DNA of 64,000 nucleotides from Okapia johnstoni (Eukaryota; Chordata; Mammalia; Artiodactyla; Giraffidae), in contig CM044307.1 of the NCBI GenBank assembly GCA_024291935.2, forward strand, positions 94,245,461 through 94,309,460, given 5' to 3'. Under the pieces are notes generated by a model. The model saw only the letters and a program-made list of their open reading frames with translations. It did no database searches and had not been told where the DNA came from. This document shows positions 36,031-48,205 of the stretch, in pieces (positions within the stretch are counted from its first letter, which is position 1; each line of letters begins with the position of its first letter). The position numbers and the translations under genes are program-made.

Positions 36031-37040
36031 ATCTTATTGGTAGTCATGCAGATGTTTGCTTCTGTTTTCTAAGTGCCCCTTTAACCAAAGCAGTGTTTTG
36101 ACCATCAAGGTCCTAAATATGTAAAAGAGATTTTCATCTTGTTATACGGAGAAAACATTTCTTCTTATTAGACACATTCAAATTGTAAATGAGAAATTTT
36201 AATAATAGATTACTAAATATTATACAAAAAGAAATGCATTTTTTAATGTATTGGAGTATTCTTTCAGAGATCTGAGTTTTTTTTTAATGTGGGAAATATA
36301 TAAAACTTGAAAGAATAATATTTAGTAAAAAAATAATTACCATGGCAAAGTACACATGAGAATTTATAGCTTATAAATAACCAAGATTAATTGAATTACT
36401 AAGAGTTTCCCTCCATAACATTTAGTTTGAAGTCAAAAATCAAAATTTAGTTTATATTTTATAGTCACTTTTATAAACATAGGAAAAAGAGCTTTCTACG
36501 TTCTCAAATTTTGCTACTTATGTTTTATTTATTATCTGTGTTAGTGATCTTCTAGCTTCCCAAATTCAGAGAGGTATTTGAGAATAATAATTTTAGAAAA
36601 ATAATGTCTCAGAATCTTAGGAGGGATTTGTTTCATCTTCATCCACTGCTTTCTCATCATTCTTGGGTCTGATAATTCTGAGAGCATAAATATATTTATG
36701 TTGGTTGAAATATAAGACGCCTTGTTTGTATTCCTTTAAACTTTTATGTTCTGATTCATATAAAATTGAAAGTTTAAAGAAACTCTTTATGTTGTGATTT
36801 TTGTTCATATAATTTCAAAAATGGAAAAATTGCATTCAAGACTATCGTTAAATAAAATACATTCTATTCAGTTGTGAATAGTTTGAATATTGTTACTATA
36901 TGGTATTATTATCTTTCAGGTAAATCTAATTAACAAAACCATCTTTTAAAAAACTAACTGTAGGAAGGCAGCATTTGTCTTTATTTTCAATATTATGAAG
37001 CTTTTAATTAACAGAAAACCACCATGGATTGCTTCTTTAG
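36031..37040. other. TRHDE: End of the 29.4-kb TRHDE intron
   Basis: AT-rich and unique. It ends with the acceptor GCTTCTTTAG at 37031-37040. The in-frame ATG at 37024 lies in the intron and is not a start codon. Confidence 0.7.
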
Positions 37041-37208
37041 AATACCACTAAATGTTAGAGACATCGTCTACTGTACAGGAGTTTCACTACTGGATGAGGA
37101 TGTCTGGGAATTCATATGGATGAAATTCCACTCTACCACAGCCATTTCTGAAAAGAAAATATTATTGGAAGCCTTAACTTGCAGTGATGACAGGAATTTA
37201 TTAAATAG
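37041..37208 (+). CDS. TRHDE: TRHDE coding exon, fourth from the 3' end
   Basis: One base completes a split Arg; 55 codons follow (visible residues 119-173, starting IPLNVRDIVYCTGVSLLDED), then two bases of the next split Arg. The acceptor AG is at 37039-37040 and the donor GT at 37209. The IPLNVRDIVYCTGV and WEFIWMKFHSTT stretches are helical-repeat elements of the C-terminal domain, which in M1 enzymes closes over the active site and is often used for dimer contacts (family knowledge). The reading frame is open upstream into the intron (37024) and downstream to 37221, so only the splice sites define the ends. Confidence 0.97.
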
Positions 37209-37731
37209 GTGGGTCAATTAAATGTTTAAATTTGTATAATGAGAGTATTCTCTGTTAATCAAATTGTACTGAACTTGTTTTTATTTCCTTAAATATATGC
37301 TAGTTACTCTAAAATATATCTTTCTAGAGCTAAAGAAAACTGCCATATTAATATGATGAAAGCTTGTTGATTTGAAAGGTTTGTTTCTAACTATTTTATG
37401 TTATTTATATGTATGTAAGATAATATTTCATTATAAAAATGAAGTATTTATTAAAAAGCATTTTTAAAGCAAATTTTCATCATTAAAACAGAATAATAAT
37501 TTAACCACCTACAAGATTTTTTCAGACATTAATTAATACATCAATTAAAATGTTATGAGTTTGTTCTTCTTCCTTTTATAAACACAAAAGTGTTCTATTG
37601 ATACATTTTTATTAGTAAAGTTTACATGAACTATTCTTTGAAGATTGTGATAACTTAAATCTTATAATTCTGATAACTAAAGAAAAATTTGTTATTAAAC
37701 TAAAAATTTCCCCACAATTCTATCCTTAAAG
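37209..37731. other. TRHDE: TRHDE intron (523 bases)
   Basis: Phase 2 GT-AG intron, very AT-rich, with no repeat seen. Confidence 0.93.
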
Positions 37732-37872
37732 GCTTCTAAATCTATCACTGAATTCTGAGGTGGTTCTGGATCAAGATGCAATTGATGTGATAATCCATGT
37801 GGCTCGAAATCCACATGGCCGAGACCTTGCCTGGAAGTTTTTTAGAGATAAATGGAAGATATTAAATACCAG
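37732..37872 (+). CDS. TRHDE: TRHDE coding exon, third from the 3' end
   Basis: One base completes Arg; 46 codons follow (visible residues 175-220), starting LLNLSLNSEVVLDQDAID and including HVARNPHGRDLAWKFFRDKW, then two bases of the next Arg. The RNPHGRDLAWKF block is a hallmark of the C-terminal domain across M1 aminopeptidases. An N-glycosylation sequon, NLS, sits at visible residues 177-179. Splice sites are AAAG|G at 37731/37732 and AG|GTAAAA at 37872/37873. Confidence 0.97.
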
Positions 37873-38256
37873 GTAAAAATAAGAGTTCAATCATTCTTAC
37901 TGGAGTGAGTAAATCAAAGGTGATATCTGAGAGATAAAGACCCAACTTTTTGTGGTAGAAGCAAGATCCAGATAATAGAACTAGATTTTGAAGTAGTCAG
38001 CCAAGATGGGTGTTACCACTCCTGTGAAGCTCAGAATTAATTTAACAGTTCTATAACATTATTCATTTTTTAAAGATTGATAACCATAATTATGTATGGA
38101 AATGTGCAGAGTGAAAAGGTTTAGCATTGCAGCTTTCCTGGAAAATCTATCAAACTGTCTTAGGTTGAAGAAATTGTATCATTAAAATCCTATATCCTGA
38201 GTGTGTTGTAAAAAAAATGATTTATGAATCATATATAATGGTATTAGAACAAGAAA

Positions 38257-38525
38257 TGGAGAAGGAAACGGCAATCCACTCCAGTATTCTTGCCTGGAGA
38301 ATCCCATGGACAAAGGAACATAGCGGGCTACAGTCTGTGGGGTCGCAAGAGTCAGACACAACTTAGCGACCAAACTACTACTACTAAAATTCACATTGGA
38401 GAAGGAAATGGCAACCCACTCCAGTATTCTTGCCTGGATAATTCCATGGACAGAGGAGCCTGGTGAGCTGCAGTCCATGGGGTCACTGAGAGTCGAACAC
38501 AACTGAGTGACTAACCCACACACAC
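38257..38525 (+). mobile_element. Double BovA SINE (BOV-A2-like)
   Basis: Two BovA units on the plus strand (from about 38257 and 38398), joined by an ACTACTACTAAAA linker. An 11-base duplication, AGAACAAGAAA, lies at 38246-38256 and 38526-38536. It lies 385 bases after the exon. Confidence 0.9.
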
Positions 38526-38536
38526 AGAACAAGAAA

Positions 38537-40113
38537 ACTTTAATTACTTCTATAGAATTGCTTTAAATATTTTAAAAATATAAATATCATAAAACATCTG
38601 AAGTAAAGCCATGATATAGAGGAGGGATGTTTGAATCACTGTATAATTCTAGATGCAGTAGAATTCATTCCTGAGCCATCTTGCTTCATGTTGAGAATTC
38701 TTCAGCCTCAGTTTTGGAAAATATTTCATTATGTATTTAAATATATTATAATAAATGTTAATGTATTACTCTGATAATCTCTATGGTATTTTAAAATTAA
38801 ATATATTATAGACCATGTAAATGCTGCATGTTCTCAAACTTAAATGCTTCCCAGACATTTAGCATACCCACTGTTCTATCTCCTTAAAAGCTGGTATATA
38901 AACTTTATTTTTTAAAAGTACACTGTTATTGGTTGACCTTGTATAAAGAGTTCAGTTTGAATGTATTTTCAATAATAAAATATATTTCTATCTGTAGATA
39001 TTTCATTGTTAGAAAGCACTAATATTCCTGGATGGAACATTGTTTTTCTTTCTCTTTCTTGTATTTTCAGCTCAGAAATTAGAATGATTTACACTTGCTT
39101 TGCAGTCATGCCCATAGTATAAGGAATAGTCAGACACAAGATGGAATTAGTATATATGTACAAGCATTTGACTTTAAAGAGTATCAAATACTACCAATAC
39201 AGAGTCTCTTTAGGGAGTGGTTTTGTAAATCAGAGTTCAGTATAATGCCTATATATAGTTTATAGTCCCTACCTAAAATATTCGGTTCCTGATATGTCTG
39301 ATTTGTTTCACTGAAAGTACATCATCTCTAACCAAAAGGTAGAAAGACAGAGATAACATTAGAACCACCTCAGTCTAATGACCTCTTTGTTTAATAAACT
39401 GGACATCAATATTAGCTACAACTCTGAGGAGGGAGGAAGAGGCACTTGGGAACTCAAGTTTCTGCTCAGTTGTTCTGAAAACCTAAGACTGCTCTAAAGT
39501 TAATTTTTAAAAAAAGTAGAAAGGTGAAGCTTCAGCATTTCTACAGATAGAGCTGTGTTTATCTTGACAAATAGGATTGTCTTCTTCATCTTCCACTCCC
39601 TTGTCAATCCTGGAACATCAAAGTTCATGAGGGAACAGTCCAAGGTTCTCCTTACTACTTGCCCTGCAGATTCTCCCTGGTTTTAGTTGCCATCTACTCT
39701 CATAGTTTGAATCATTTCCAGATCTACAGCTCTAGCTCAGATATTTCACCTAAGCTTCACTCTGAGAGATGGGTTTTTGTTGAGATCCCCTACTGAGGTG
39801 TACCTGCAAAGCTAAACCATCATTTTTATGTCTTCATTCTCTCAGTAAATATATGGCCATCCACCAATTGCTCAAGGTGGGCACCTGGAAATCTACATAT
39901 AGTTCTCCTTTTTCCTTGACATCTGTAAAAAGTAACATTTAGGCTTGAGGTCTTATCAGTTTAACAATTCTTAAATGTTTCTTAAATTCTTCCTCTCTTT
40001 TCTATTACCACTGCCTTAGTGAAGGTGCTTATCCCTTGTTAGTACTCTTAATGACTGTCTCCTGTCTCTAATTACATATACTGCCACACATATGCACACA
40101 TGTATGCACGCTT

Positions 40114-40115
<2 letters not shown>
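38537..40115. other. Intronic sequence, nothing recognised
   Basis: No repeat or gene that I can name over about 1.6 kb. Confidence 0.5.

Positions 40116-40165
<50 letters not shown>
40116..40165 (+). repeat. (AC)25 microsatellite
   Basis: An uninterrupted AC run of 50 bases, preceded by imperfect CACA/TGCA sequence from about 40085. Confidence 0.97.
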
Positions 40166-40167
<2 letters not shown>

Positions 40168-40315
40168 CTACCACTTCTCTTTGTCCCAAGAATCTCTCTG
40201 AAAAGCAAACATGACATTTCCTGCTGTAAAACCTTCAATACTCTGTGCCTTGTTGGAAATCTAAGCTCCTGTCTTACTAACCCTTCTGCCTCTTATTCTG
40301 TTATCCTATTTCATT

Positions 40316-40857
40316 ATACTTAAGATATTGAATATAGTTTCCTGTGCTATACAGTAAATCCTTGTTGTTTATCTGTTTTGTATATAGTAGTTTATATTTG
40401 CTGATCTAAAACTCTTAATTTATTCCTCCCTGCTTGCCCTTTTGGTAACCATAAGTTTGTTTTCTGTCTGTGAGTCTGTTTGGTAAATAAGTTTATTTGT
40501 ATCATTTTTTTAGATTACACATCACTTGGTGTTTGTCTTTCTCTGATTTACTTCACTTAATATGATAATCTCTGGGTCCATCCATGTTGCTGCAGGTTGC
40601 ATTATTTCATTCTTTTTTATGGCTAAGTAATATTCCATTGTAAACATTGGTATACACCACATCTTTATTCATTCATCTGTCGATGGACATTTAGGTTGCT
40701 TTCATGTCTTGGCTATTGTATATAGTGCTACTGTGAACATTGATGAGCATGTATATTTTGAATTAAGAGTTTTCTCTGTGTATCTGCCCAGAAGTGGAAT
40801 TGTAGGATCATATGGTAGCTCTACTTTTAGTCTTTTAGGAACCTCCATACTATTTTC
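40316..40857 (-). mobile_element. Old L1 LINE fragment
   Basis: Minus-strand L1 3' UTR and ORF2 end: GTAACCATAAGTTTGTTTTC (40445-40464), TGGCTAAGTAATATTCCATT (40620-40639), GGAACCTCCATAC near the right edge. Its right edge meets a BOV-A2 SINE. Older type than the 48206 copy. Confidence 0.85.
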
Positions 40858-41136
40858 CGAGAAGGCAATGGCAACCCACTCCAGTACTCTTGCCTGGAGA
40901 ATCCCATGGACGGAGGAGCCTGGTAGGCTGCAGTCCATGGGGTCATGAAGAGTCGGACGCAACTGAGCAACTTCACTTTCACTTTTCCCTTTCATGCATT
41001 GGAGAAGGAAATGGCAACCCACTCCAGTGTTCTTGCCTGGAGAATCCCAGGGACGGCGGAGCCTGGTGGGCTGCTGTCTATGGGATTGCACAGTCAGACA
41101 CAACTGAAGCGACTTAGCAGCAGCAGCAGCAGCAGC
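40858..41136 (+). mobile_element. BOV-A2 SINE (dimer) with AGC tail
   Basis: Plus strand: two BovA units joined by the TTTCACTTTTCCCTTTCATGC linker (40976-40996) and ending in (CAG)n/(AGC)n at 41116-41136. It lies at the junction of the L1 and L2 fragments; I see no clear target-site duplication. Confidence 0.92.
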
Positions 41137-41149
41137 CTCACAATTTATA

Positions 41150-41440
41150 CCCTCAATACCAGATGCATGCAGTTGTTGGCACATGCTATGTTGTTTCACA
41201 CCTCCTTGGCTTTGTGTATGTTGGTTCTCTGGTTGCTTTCTTCCTTGATATTTGGAATTACTCCATATTCAATCCATCTGTCATCATCTCCTGGAAGCCC
41301 TTCTGAAGACCCCACAGCTAAAGAGAACTCTGAACAGTATATAACTTTATTTTCATCACATTTAACCAGAGTAACTGGGAATGATCTGTTTACAATACTA
41401 TATAGTATATAACCTTCAAGGAAAGGACTGACTGTTTTTC
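41150..41440 (+). repeat. L2 LINE fragment (ancient)
   Basis: Order of diverged blocks matches the L2 3' region on the plus strand: a TGCTATGTTGTTTCACACCT block, CTCCTGGAAGCCCTTCTGAA (41288-41307), TGATCTGTTTACAATACTAT, then AAGGAAAGGACTGACTG. Confidence 0.6.
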
Positions 41441-41973
41441 TTTTTCACATGACTGCAAGTATAAGCAAAACACTCTTCAAAGAGGAATTGTCCCATTTCC
41501 TGTACAGTTGGCCGTTTTTGTAACCACATATTGATTACTAATGAATACTTATATTATTATTGAATGTCTATTTTATTTAGCCAACCTTTCCCATGGATTT
41601 AATGTTAGAACTGAATCATTTCCCAATTCAGTGTTAGAATTATAGCAGTTTATTATGATCAATGGTTTAGCTTCCCTCTTTAGGCCAAGCAGTATTCCAC
41701 TGTATATATGTACATCTTTATCCATTTATCTGTCAATGGACATTTAGGTTGTTTTCATGTTTTGGCTCTTGTGAATACTGCTGCTATTGAAATAGGGGTG
41801 CAGATATCTTTTTGAATTATAATATTTTTCTGGGTGTATTACCAGGAATGGGATTGCTGGATCATATGGTAATTCTCTTTTTAGGGACCTCCATACTGTT
41901 TTCCATAGTGACTATAACAATTTACATTCCCACAAACAATGTAGGAGGATTCCCTTTTCTCCATACCTTCTCT

Positions 41974-42204
41974 GCATAGGTGCATGCTAAGTTGCTTAAG
42001 TCATGTCCAATTCTTTGCAACCCTATGGACCATAACCTGATAGGCTTCTCTATCCATGGGATTCTCCAGGCAAGAATACTAGAGTGGGTTGCCATGCCCT
42101 TCTCCAGAAGATCTTCCCAACCCAGGGATTGAACCTGATTCTCTTATGTCTCCTACACTGGGGAGGTGAGGATGTTTTTTCACCATTGGCACCACCTGGG
42201 AAGC
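41974..42204 (-). mobile_element. Bov-tA SINE (left arm of inverted pair)
   Basis: Minus-strand SINE with its tRNA-derived head at the right edge (CACCTGGGAAGC, 42193-42204), directly abutting the head of the next SINE. Confidence 0.88.
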
Positions 42205-42404
42205 TTTCCTGGTGGCTAAGATGGTAAAGAATCTGCCTGCAATTCAGGAGACCTGGGTTCGATCCCTGGGTTGGGAAGATCCCTTGGTGGAGGAAATGAC
42301 TACCCACTCCAGAATTCTTACCTAGACAATTCCATGGACAAAGGAGCTGGCAGGCTACAGTCCTTTGCATCACAAAGAGTCAGGCACAAATGAGCAACTA
42401 ACAC
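42205..42404 (+). mobile_element. Bov-tA SINE (right arm of inverted pair)
   Basis: Plus-strand SINE: TTTCCTGGTGGCTAAGATGG, B box GGTTCGATCCC (42257-42267), BovA body, tail ...GAGCAACTAACAC. Head-to-head with the previous SINE. Confidence 0.9.
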
Positions 42405-42599
42405 CCTCTCTAGCATTTGTTGTTTGTAGACTTTTTAATGATGACCATTCTGACAAGTATAAGGTGGAGAAATGTCTATTATGATCTTCTGCCCATTTTT
42501 CAATTAGGTTTTTTTTTGTTGTTGTTGCTGAGTTGCTTGTGTATTTTACAGGTTAAGCCCTTGTCTGTGATATTATTTGCTAATGTAAGCACCCCCCAC

Positions 42600-42695
42600 C
42601 CTTCATTTTACAGATGAGAAAACTAAGGCTCCAGAAACTAAATCACTTAAGTTCCCACAGATAAAGACAGCATTAGAAAGCCTCTTGTAATGATG
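42600..42695 (-). repeat. MIR SINE fragment
   Basis: CATTTTACAGATGAGAAAAC (42604-42623) followed by GAAACTAAATCACTTAAG: the complement of the MIR core, ordinary divergence. Confidence 0.65.
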
Positions 42696-42749
42696 GCTGG
42701 ACTTTTGCTTTTAAAAACTCATAATCTTATCTTTAGTGTACTTTTTTAA

Positions 42750-43180
42750 AATTCTCAACTTGTCTTTATGATAGTTCAGTATTAGTGTATAGAAATGCAA
42801 CTGATTTCTGTTATTAATTTTGTATCCTTCTATTTTACTGAATTCACATAGTCTAATAATTTTGTGTGTGTGTGTATTTTTTAGGGTTTTCCACATAGTG
42901 TAATGTCATCTGCAAGCAGTGAAACTTTTACTTCTGCCTTTCCAGTTTGGATTCCTTTTATTTATGCTTCTTATCTGTTTGCTCTGGCCAGAACTTCCAA
43001 CACTATGTTGAATAAAAATTGTGAGAATGGTCATTCTTGTCTTGTTCCCAATCTTAGAGGAAATACTTCGATTTGTCACCATTCAGTATGATATTAAATG
43101 TGGGCTTGTCATATATGACCTTTATTATGTTTATGTGCATTCCCACTAATTTGCTTAGGGTTTTTATCATAAATGAATCA
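42750..43180 (-). mobile_element. Old L1 LINE fragment, RT region
   Basis: Minus-strand L1 ORF2: GTGTAATGTCATCTGCAAGC (42898-42917) is the complement of the ADD part of the catalytic FADD motif, and upstream ORF2 blocks follow to about 43180. Probably from the same old insertion as 40316-42595, with gaps. Confidence 0.75.
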
Positions 43181-44037
43181 ACAGTAAGTCATTCTTAGGT
43201 TCTTTATGTAGCTGTATTTGGGGCATGTTCACAGGATAAGATGAATTCAGGGTCTTTCTACTCAGCCATCTTGATCCTGCCTCCAGTTTAGCCTAGTGTA
43301 CTGTTTTTTTTTTTTTTAATTTCAAAGAGTATGATATCCTGTGATAGGTACCCTTAGCACAGTAGACACAAATCAGTAAAAGGAGAAATCTTTTCAACTT
43401 GGTGATACATAGTATTCTTACCTTAGGACACAAGTCAAGTAACTATGCTTGTGATACAAAGACTGTAAAATTCAAAGGAAAAATTCAATGTTTTATTTTA
43501 ATGCTCATATGAAAAAATGCTAATCTTTTGGAAGCATTTTTGAGAAATTTGGCTTAGTTTCTGGGAATGAAATGGAAGATAATACCAGCATCATTTTGGC
43601 TGAGCAGACCAGAGGATCGTGTGAATCATGGGCAAGTCAACAAATTGGTCCTGCAGTCATGTTTCTTTTGGTGGAATCCTTCTTATTCACAGTGATCCAG
43701 GTTGCTTTAAAATTAAAAGCTTTAAAATATTTTTTCCTCAGGCCTCATATTGGAAATATAGTAGTAATTCCTAATTATAATATCATAGGACTCCCTTTTT
43801 AAAAATTTGCTACAATGTAGATCTCTTTGAAACACTGTGAGCCAAGTCAGGATGCACTTGATGACATACCAGAGCCACAGCTCTTGCCCCTCTCCACTCC
43901 CTAGGGAAATGGCCTTGAATAGCATTAAGAGATTGAATGGAGCTCTTGAGAAGGATTCTAAAATATCTGCGTAGTAGTATTTCCTAAATTACTGCCTGTT
44001 TTAACATTAAGACTTTTTTGTTTTTAAATCTTTCAAG
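43181..44037. other. TRHDE: End of TRHDE intron, mostly unique
   Basis: Includes a T run at 43305-43319. It ends with the acceptor TTTCAAG at 44031-44037. The frame 43572-43802 has no splice context. Confidence 0.6.
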
Positions 44038-44119
44038 GTATGGAGAAGCATTATTTATGAATTCCAAACTGATCAGTGGTGTAACAGAATTTCTTAACAC
44101 TGAAGGTGAACTGAAAGAG
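44038..44119 (+). CDS. TRHDE: TRHDE coding exon, second from the 3' end
   Basis: One base completes the split Arg; 27 codons follow (visible residues 222-248, YGEALFMNSKLISGVTEFLN and onward), ending in phase 0 at GAG|GTAAAT. At 82 bases it is the shortest coding exon in the window and has no long open frame of its own; it is found only through the splice sites and homology. It belongs to the C-terminal helical domain. Confidence 0.96.
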
Positions 44120-44226
44120 GTAAATATTTTAAGATGAGTGAAATGTTTTTCTTTTGTAAACTTATGAAATTATAGATAGACTTCAACCATTTCTTTCCAA
44201 TAAATTCATACCCATTCCTTTAAAGT

Positions 44227-44265
44227 ACACACACACACACACACATACATGCACACATACACACA
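44227..44265 (+). repeat. Compound AC microsatellite
   Basis: (AC)9 at 44227-44244, then imperfect ATACATGCACACATACACACA. About 110 bases after the exon donor. Confidence 0.9.
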
Positions 44266-44374
44266 GTCATGCTAAAGACTTTACTTCAGTCATTATTTGC
44301 AAAAATGTTTCTAACATATTAAACATTAAATATTAAGCCTGTGAAAGGTGCTTGAATGTAATGATTCTCAAAAT

Positions 44375-44589
44375 GCTGTTTGTTATTGTATAGTCACTAA
44401 TTCATGATTGACTCTTTGCAACCCATGGACTATAACCCACCAGGCTTCTGTGTCCATGGGATTTCCCAGGCAAGCATACTGGAGTGGGTTGCCACTTCCT
44501 TCTCCAGGAGATCTTCCCTACAGGGATCAAAACTGGGTCGCCTGCATTGCAGGCAGATCCTTTTCCACTGTCCACTGGGGAAGCCCCAG
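44375..44589 (-). mobile_element. Bov-tA SINE
   Basis: Minus-strand SINE flanked by a 13-base duplication, TGATTCTCAAAAT, at 44362-44374 and 44590-44602, which fixes both ends. Confidence 0.93.
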
Positions 44590-44602
44590 TGATTCTCAAA
44601 AT

Positions 44603-45712
44603 AGGAGACTCCAAATATACTCTAGAAATCTTCCCAATCAGCTGCTCCTCATTTGACTCTGTGAGCCCAGTTTAGGATCCTTGGAACATTAAAACTATCC
44701 TGTCACAATGACTCAGCATTCGGATATGCAGGACTAGGGTTGCTGTTGAGGTACAGACCTTGAGTCTCATTGCGTTATGGTCAGGTCTATACAAAGAATG
44801 ATAATTGGATAAGATAATAATGCTTCATACTATCTGTTTTGTTAAATGGAATAAATTCATACATTTAGAAGTAACTATATCTGACAACATATATTAAGAT
44901 TAATAGTTTGTTTAAAATTCTGCTGAATACTGTCACAAGTGAATTTCATTAATGAAACTGAACTTATTTTTTTTAAGGACTAAAATCCAGTTTGCAGAAT
45001 ATCTAACATTTTCTTTTTTCTCTGGTTTACGTCTCTGGAATTTAAACCAGCTGGTTTTGTGACCATTAATTCACATCTCTAACAGAGAGGATGTGAGATT
45101 GGGGGTGGGTAACTAGGTAGGAAGAAGGAGCAAACTATTTCACTTATTAAAATGAATTGGAGTTCAAACGTTTATCACTTTTTAGTCTCTCCTCACCTAT
45201 AATTATAGCTGGGGTGTGCCACTGAGAATCACGGCTTCTTCGGTTTTCACTGACAGAAAGCCTGATGCTGTGACCCAGAGCCAATCCCGTTGAGCAAGTT
45301 TCCCCCAGAGGCATCAGCCTCCCTCTGTCCTTAATACCTCCTAATATTGCCCAGTTGTGTATGAGCATCTTCCACGCACCAACTTGGATTCTTTCACACC
45401 ACGAGCTAAGCTAAGTCTCTGATTGTAATAACTTGAAATTCTATTTTATCCCTGCTATGTGTGTTCCCAGCCCTGAAAGATTTGGATTTGAAAGCCCTAG
45501 TACATGTTTTGCTATACTTTTTTTTAGGAAGCTAAAAGAGAAGGAATTCTTTCATATCCAAAGGAAGCAAAAAGAAAGAACAATTAAGCTAATGGCTTTG
45601 TGTATTTAAATAAGCAGTTTTAATTCTTTGATTTTGCATTCAATAATCTGGGAATGAAAGACTCATTTAGTGACAACTTGTGCAGCCACTGAAGTGAACA
45701 CAAAAGTGAAAA
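44603..45712. other. Intronic sequence, nothing recognised
   Basis: No repeat or gene that I can support. A short frame at 45147-45368 (-) is not gene-like. Confidence 0.5.
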
Positions 45713-45845
45713 ATCTCTCCTCTCCTCCCTTCTCCCCCTCTTCATTTTGGATCCCTTTCTTCTCCTGTCTTCCTCTTCCACTGTGTCTCTCCTGTTCTCT
45801 CTCCCTCTTCTTTTATTCTCTAACTCTTTCATTTCCCCTTGCTTT
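45713..45845. repeat. Pyrimidine-rich low-complexity tract
   Basis: About 130 bases dominated by C and T on the plus strand (CTCTCCTCTCCTCCCTTCTC near the left edge). It creates the charged minus-strand frame 45620-45832, rich in Arg, Glu and Lys, which should not be taken for a protein. Confidence 0.85.
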
Positions 45846-48189
45846 GGTGATAACCCAACCCATGGAAAAACATGTTTTAAACGGACATTTAAATTAATTT
45901 TATCATATGATGGCCATTTTGCTTTACATATTTCACTTATACATGTAATTTCTTACACTTGATTTAATTGCCATGTGAAATGTTCCAGGATACCCCTGTA
46001 ATGAAATGTGTCATCTGGAAACTGAAACTCAACTGTGGCTTTTATTCCATTATCTGCAAAGCAGCTAACTTCACAATACAAGCTCTCCATAGCCTGAGTG
46101 ATGAATCCCTTCACGACACACTACTTGCACTGACTTTCTAGTTTACCAGCTGCAGCCTGAGACTTTTCCACACTTTTGTTATCTAATCATTGGCTGTAAG
46201 ACTGTGGACCACTGTAGCTGGGTATGAGGGGGAATAATTTGTATTGCTGATAACCGCCTTCCATAAATACGAAGGGGCTGAGGAAATTTCAGTCTCATTT
46301 TCCCATATCCAATGAGCCTTGTAAACAGAAAAACCCATGTGCTCTTTTTGGCTATAGCAATTCTTATTTTCAAAAGTTTGTGGATCAAAAGGGAATTGGC
46401 ATCTTTATGAATTCTGAAAGCTGATTTGAGATTTTAATGACCCCCATCAGCTTTAGGGGCATTCAATAGAGACACTTACATTGTCCTGTGGTCCCTTCCC
46501 CCAAACGCCATTCTAGAACCTGAAACTGGCAATTTCTTTTTAATTACATGGCTCTAGCAATTTGAACACTATTTCTCCATGAAACAGTATATCAGTTCCT
46601 TAGTTTTAAACTAATGGAAGTACAACCTCGTCGACTCTCAGAAGCCCTTGCCATTTTTCATACTGATGTTCATTCAGCCATCCTCTCCAGCTCTCTTTGT
46701 TTTTTGTTTGTATTGCCTTATACACAACACTGTTGTGAAAGAACACAGCTCCTGTGCATCACAGGCATCCCATTTACAGTTTTAATGTTGAAAATATAAA
46801 CCTCATAAACAGGCAATAGCTAATTCGACTCACTTAGATAGTTAGATAGTTACTAAGAGTATGTTATGTGTTGTACATTGCAAATTATTTTGTGAGTTTT
46901 AGGGTCTAGTGTACCATAAGTTAAGAATTTATTCAAATACTGAAATGTTTTTAAATAGATAAATTGACAAACGTGTCTAGAAATTTTATGCTAAGAAGAA
47001 CAGGAAACACAAACAACTCTGACATCTTACTAAGTGTTGTTTTATAAAAATGGCTAAACTTGGAACATTTTCAAGTAAAAGCATATGATGGCATAAATAT
47101 TTAGAAAGTGCAATGATAAAACCTAATAGCAGCAGAACATCTACTGAAGAACTGCCAAAATAAGCAAAATGGAATGCCAAATGCCTTCCGTCTACCCCAT
47201 GCCCTTGATAGTGAGGCAGGGTCTGAAAGGTGCTATGATCCTGCCTAAGGACCCATCACATGGCTGCTCTGACCACATGTTCACCACAAGAGTTGTGGAG
47301 GAGTATGAGGCATAAGATCAGTTTATGCCAACTATGCAAAAGGGCCATCTGTGTTCTGATGAATCAGCTAATCTTAAGATACATATCTGTTATGTCATGC
47401 TCTCCAAGCTCGAAAAGGGAGTATTTGAGCACTTAAATAGTGATTTAAGAAATGAATCTCTAGAGCAACTCCAGTTACATTTTCTACTGAGATAATCTGA
47501 TCTACCGTGTTTGTGTCAATAACACATTCATAGACAACCCCACAGTTTGCCTTTGAGATAGACAAGAGTTTTCTTTCATGTATTTAGGCTGGCTTACTGT
47601 CTTATCAAAAGGCCAAGAGCATACTCCCCAGAGTCAAAGTTGCCAAACGGTCATTTATTACTATCTGGAGTATTCATTGACTGCCTAGGAAAATATGTAA
47701 TAATGTTGAACACAGTTTAAAAGAAGTAGATCTAATTTTTTTTCCTGATTGACATATTATGTAAATAAAGCCACGATAATGCACAGATATAATATACAAA
47801 TATACACTGTAATGTGCATATTTTGTAATAAATTAAAACACAAAATTCAAAACATAGATCAAAATGTACTATTTATTGCTTTAGAAATATGGACTGAATG
47901 AATCTGAACATACGTATATAAATTCAAATGAATTATTGGATAAATTAGTTAAGTTTAAAAATATGATTCAAATGCTTTCATTAGACTGCTTTTTATCTCT
48001 GTGTACATGTCACAAGTATATATTGAAGGTATCAATAAATTTCAGCCCCTTCTCTTTCTTTTGTTTGTGTCAGATGTCAGATAAGTTTTAAGGACAGCAA
48101 TGATAAATCTTTGTTACACATTGAATATTTTTCATGTTTGTTATTAAGATAGTGATTTTGAAATCTTACAAAGACTATAGCTCTGAGAC
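45846..48189. other. Intronic sequence, largely unique
   Basis: 2.3 kb without a young transposon. Nothing gene-like seen. Confidence 0.5.
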
Positions 48190-48205
48190 ATGATAACCCA
48201 TTTCT

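Larger units (their letters stand above)
41680..42595 (-). mobile_element. Old L1 LINE split by two SINEs
   Basis: L1 ORF2 3' region on the minus strand, present at 41680-41973 and resuming at 42405-42595. The left part ends at the ...CTTCTCCATACC block and the right part resumes with AGCATTTGTTGTTTGTAGAC. Two Bov-tA SINEs fill the gap. Confidence 0.85.

Noticed and set aside
37024..37040. ATG at 37024 as an alternative start of a short TRHDE form
   Set aside because: It lies in the intron before a good acceptor. Nothing in the sequence suggests a promoter, although an isoform cannot be excluded without transcripts.
45620..45832. Arg/Glu/Lys-rich minus-strand peptide
   Set aside because: Produced by translating a C/T-rich tract backwards; low complexity.
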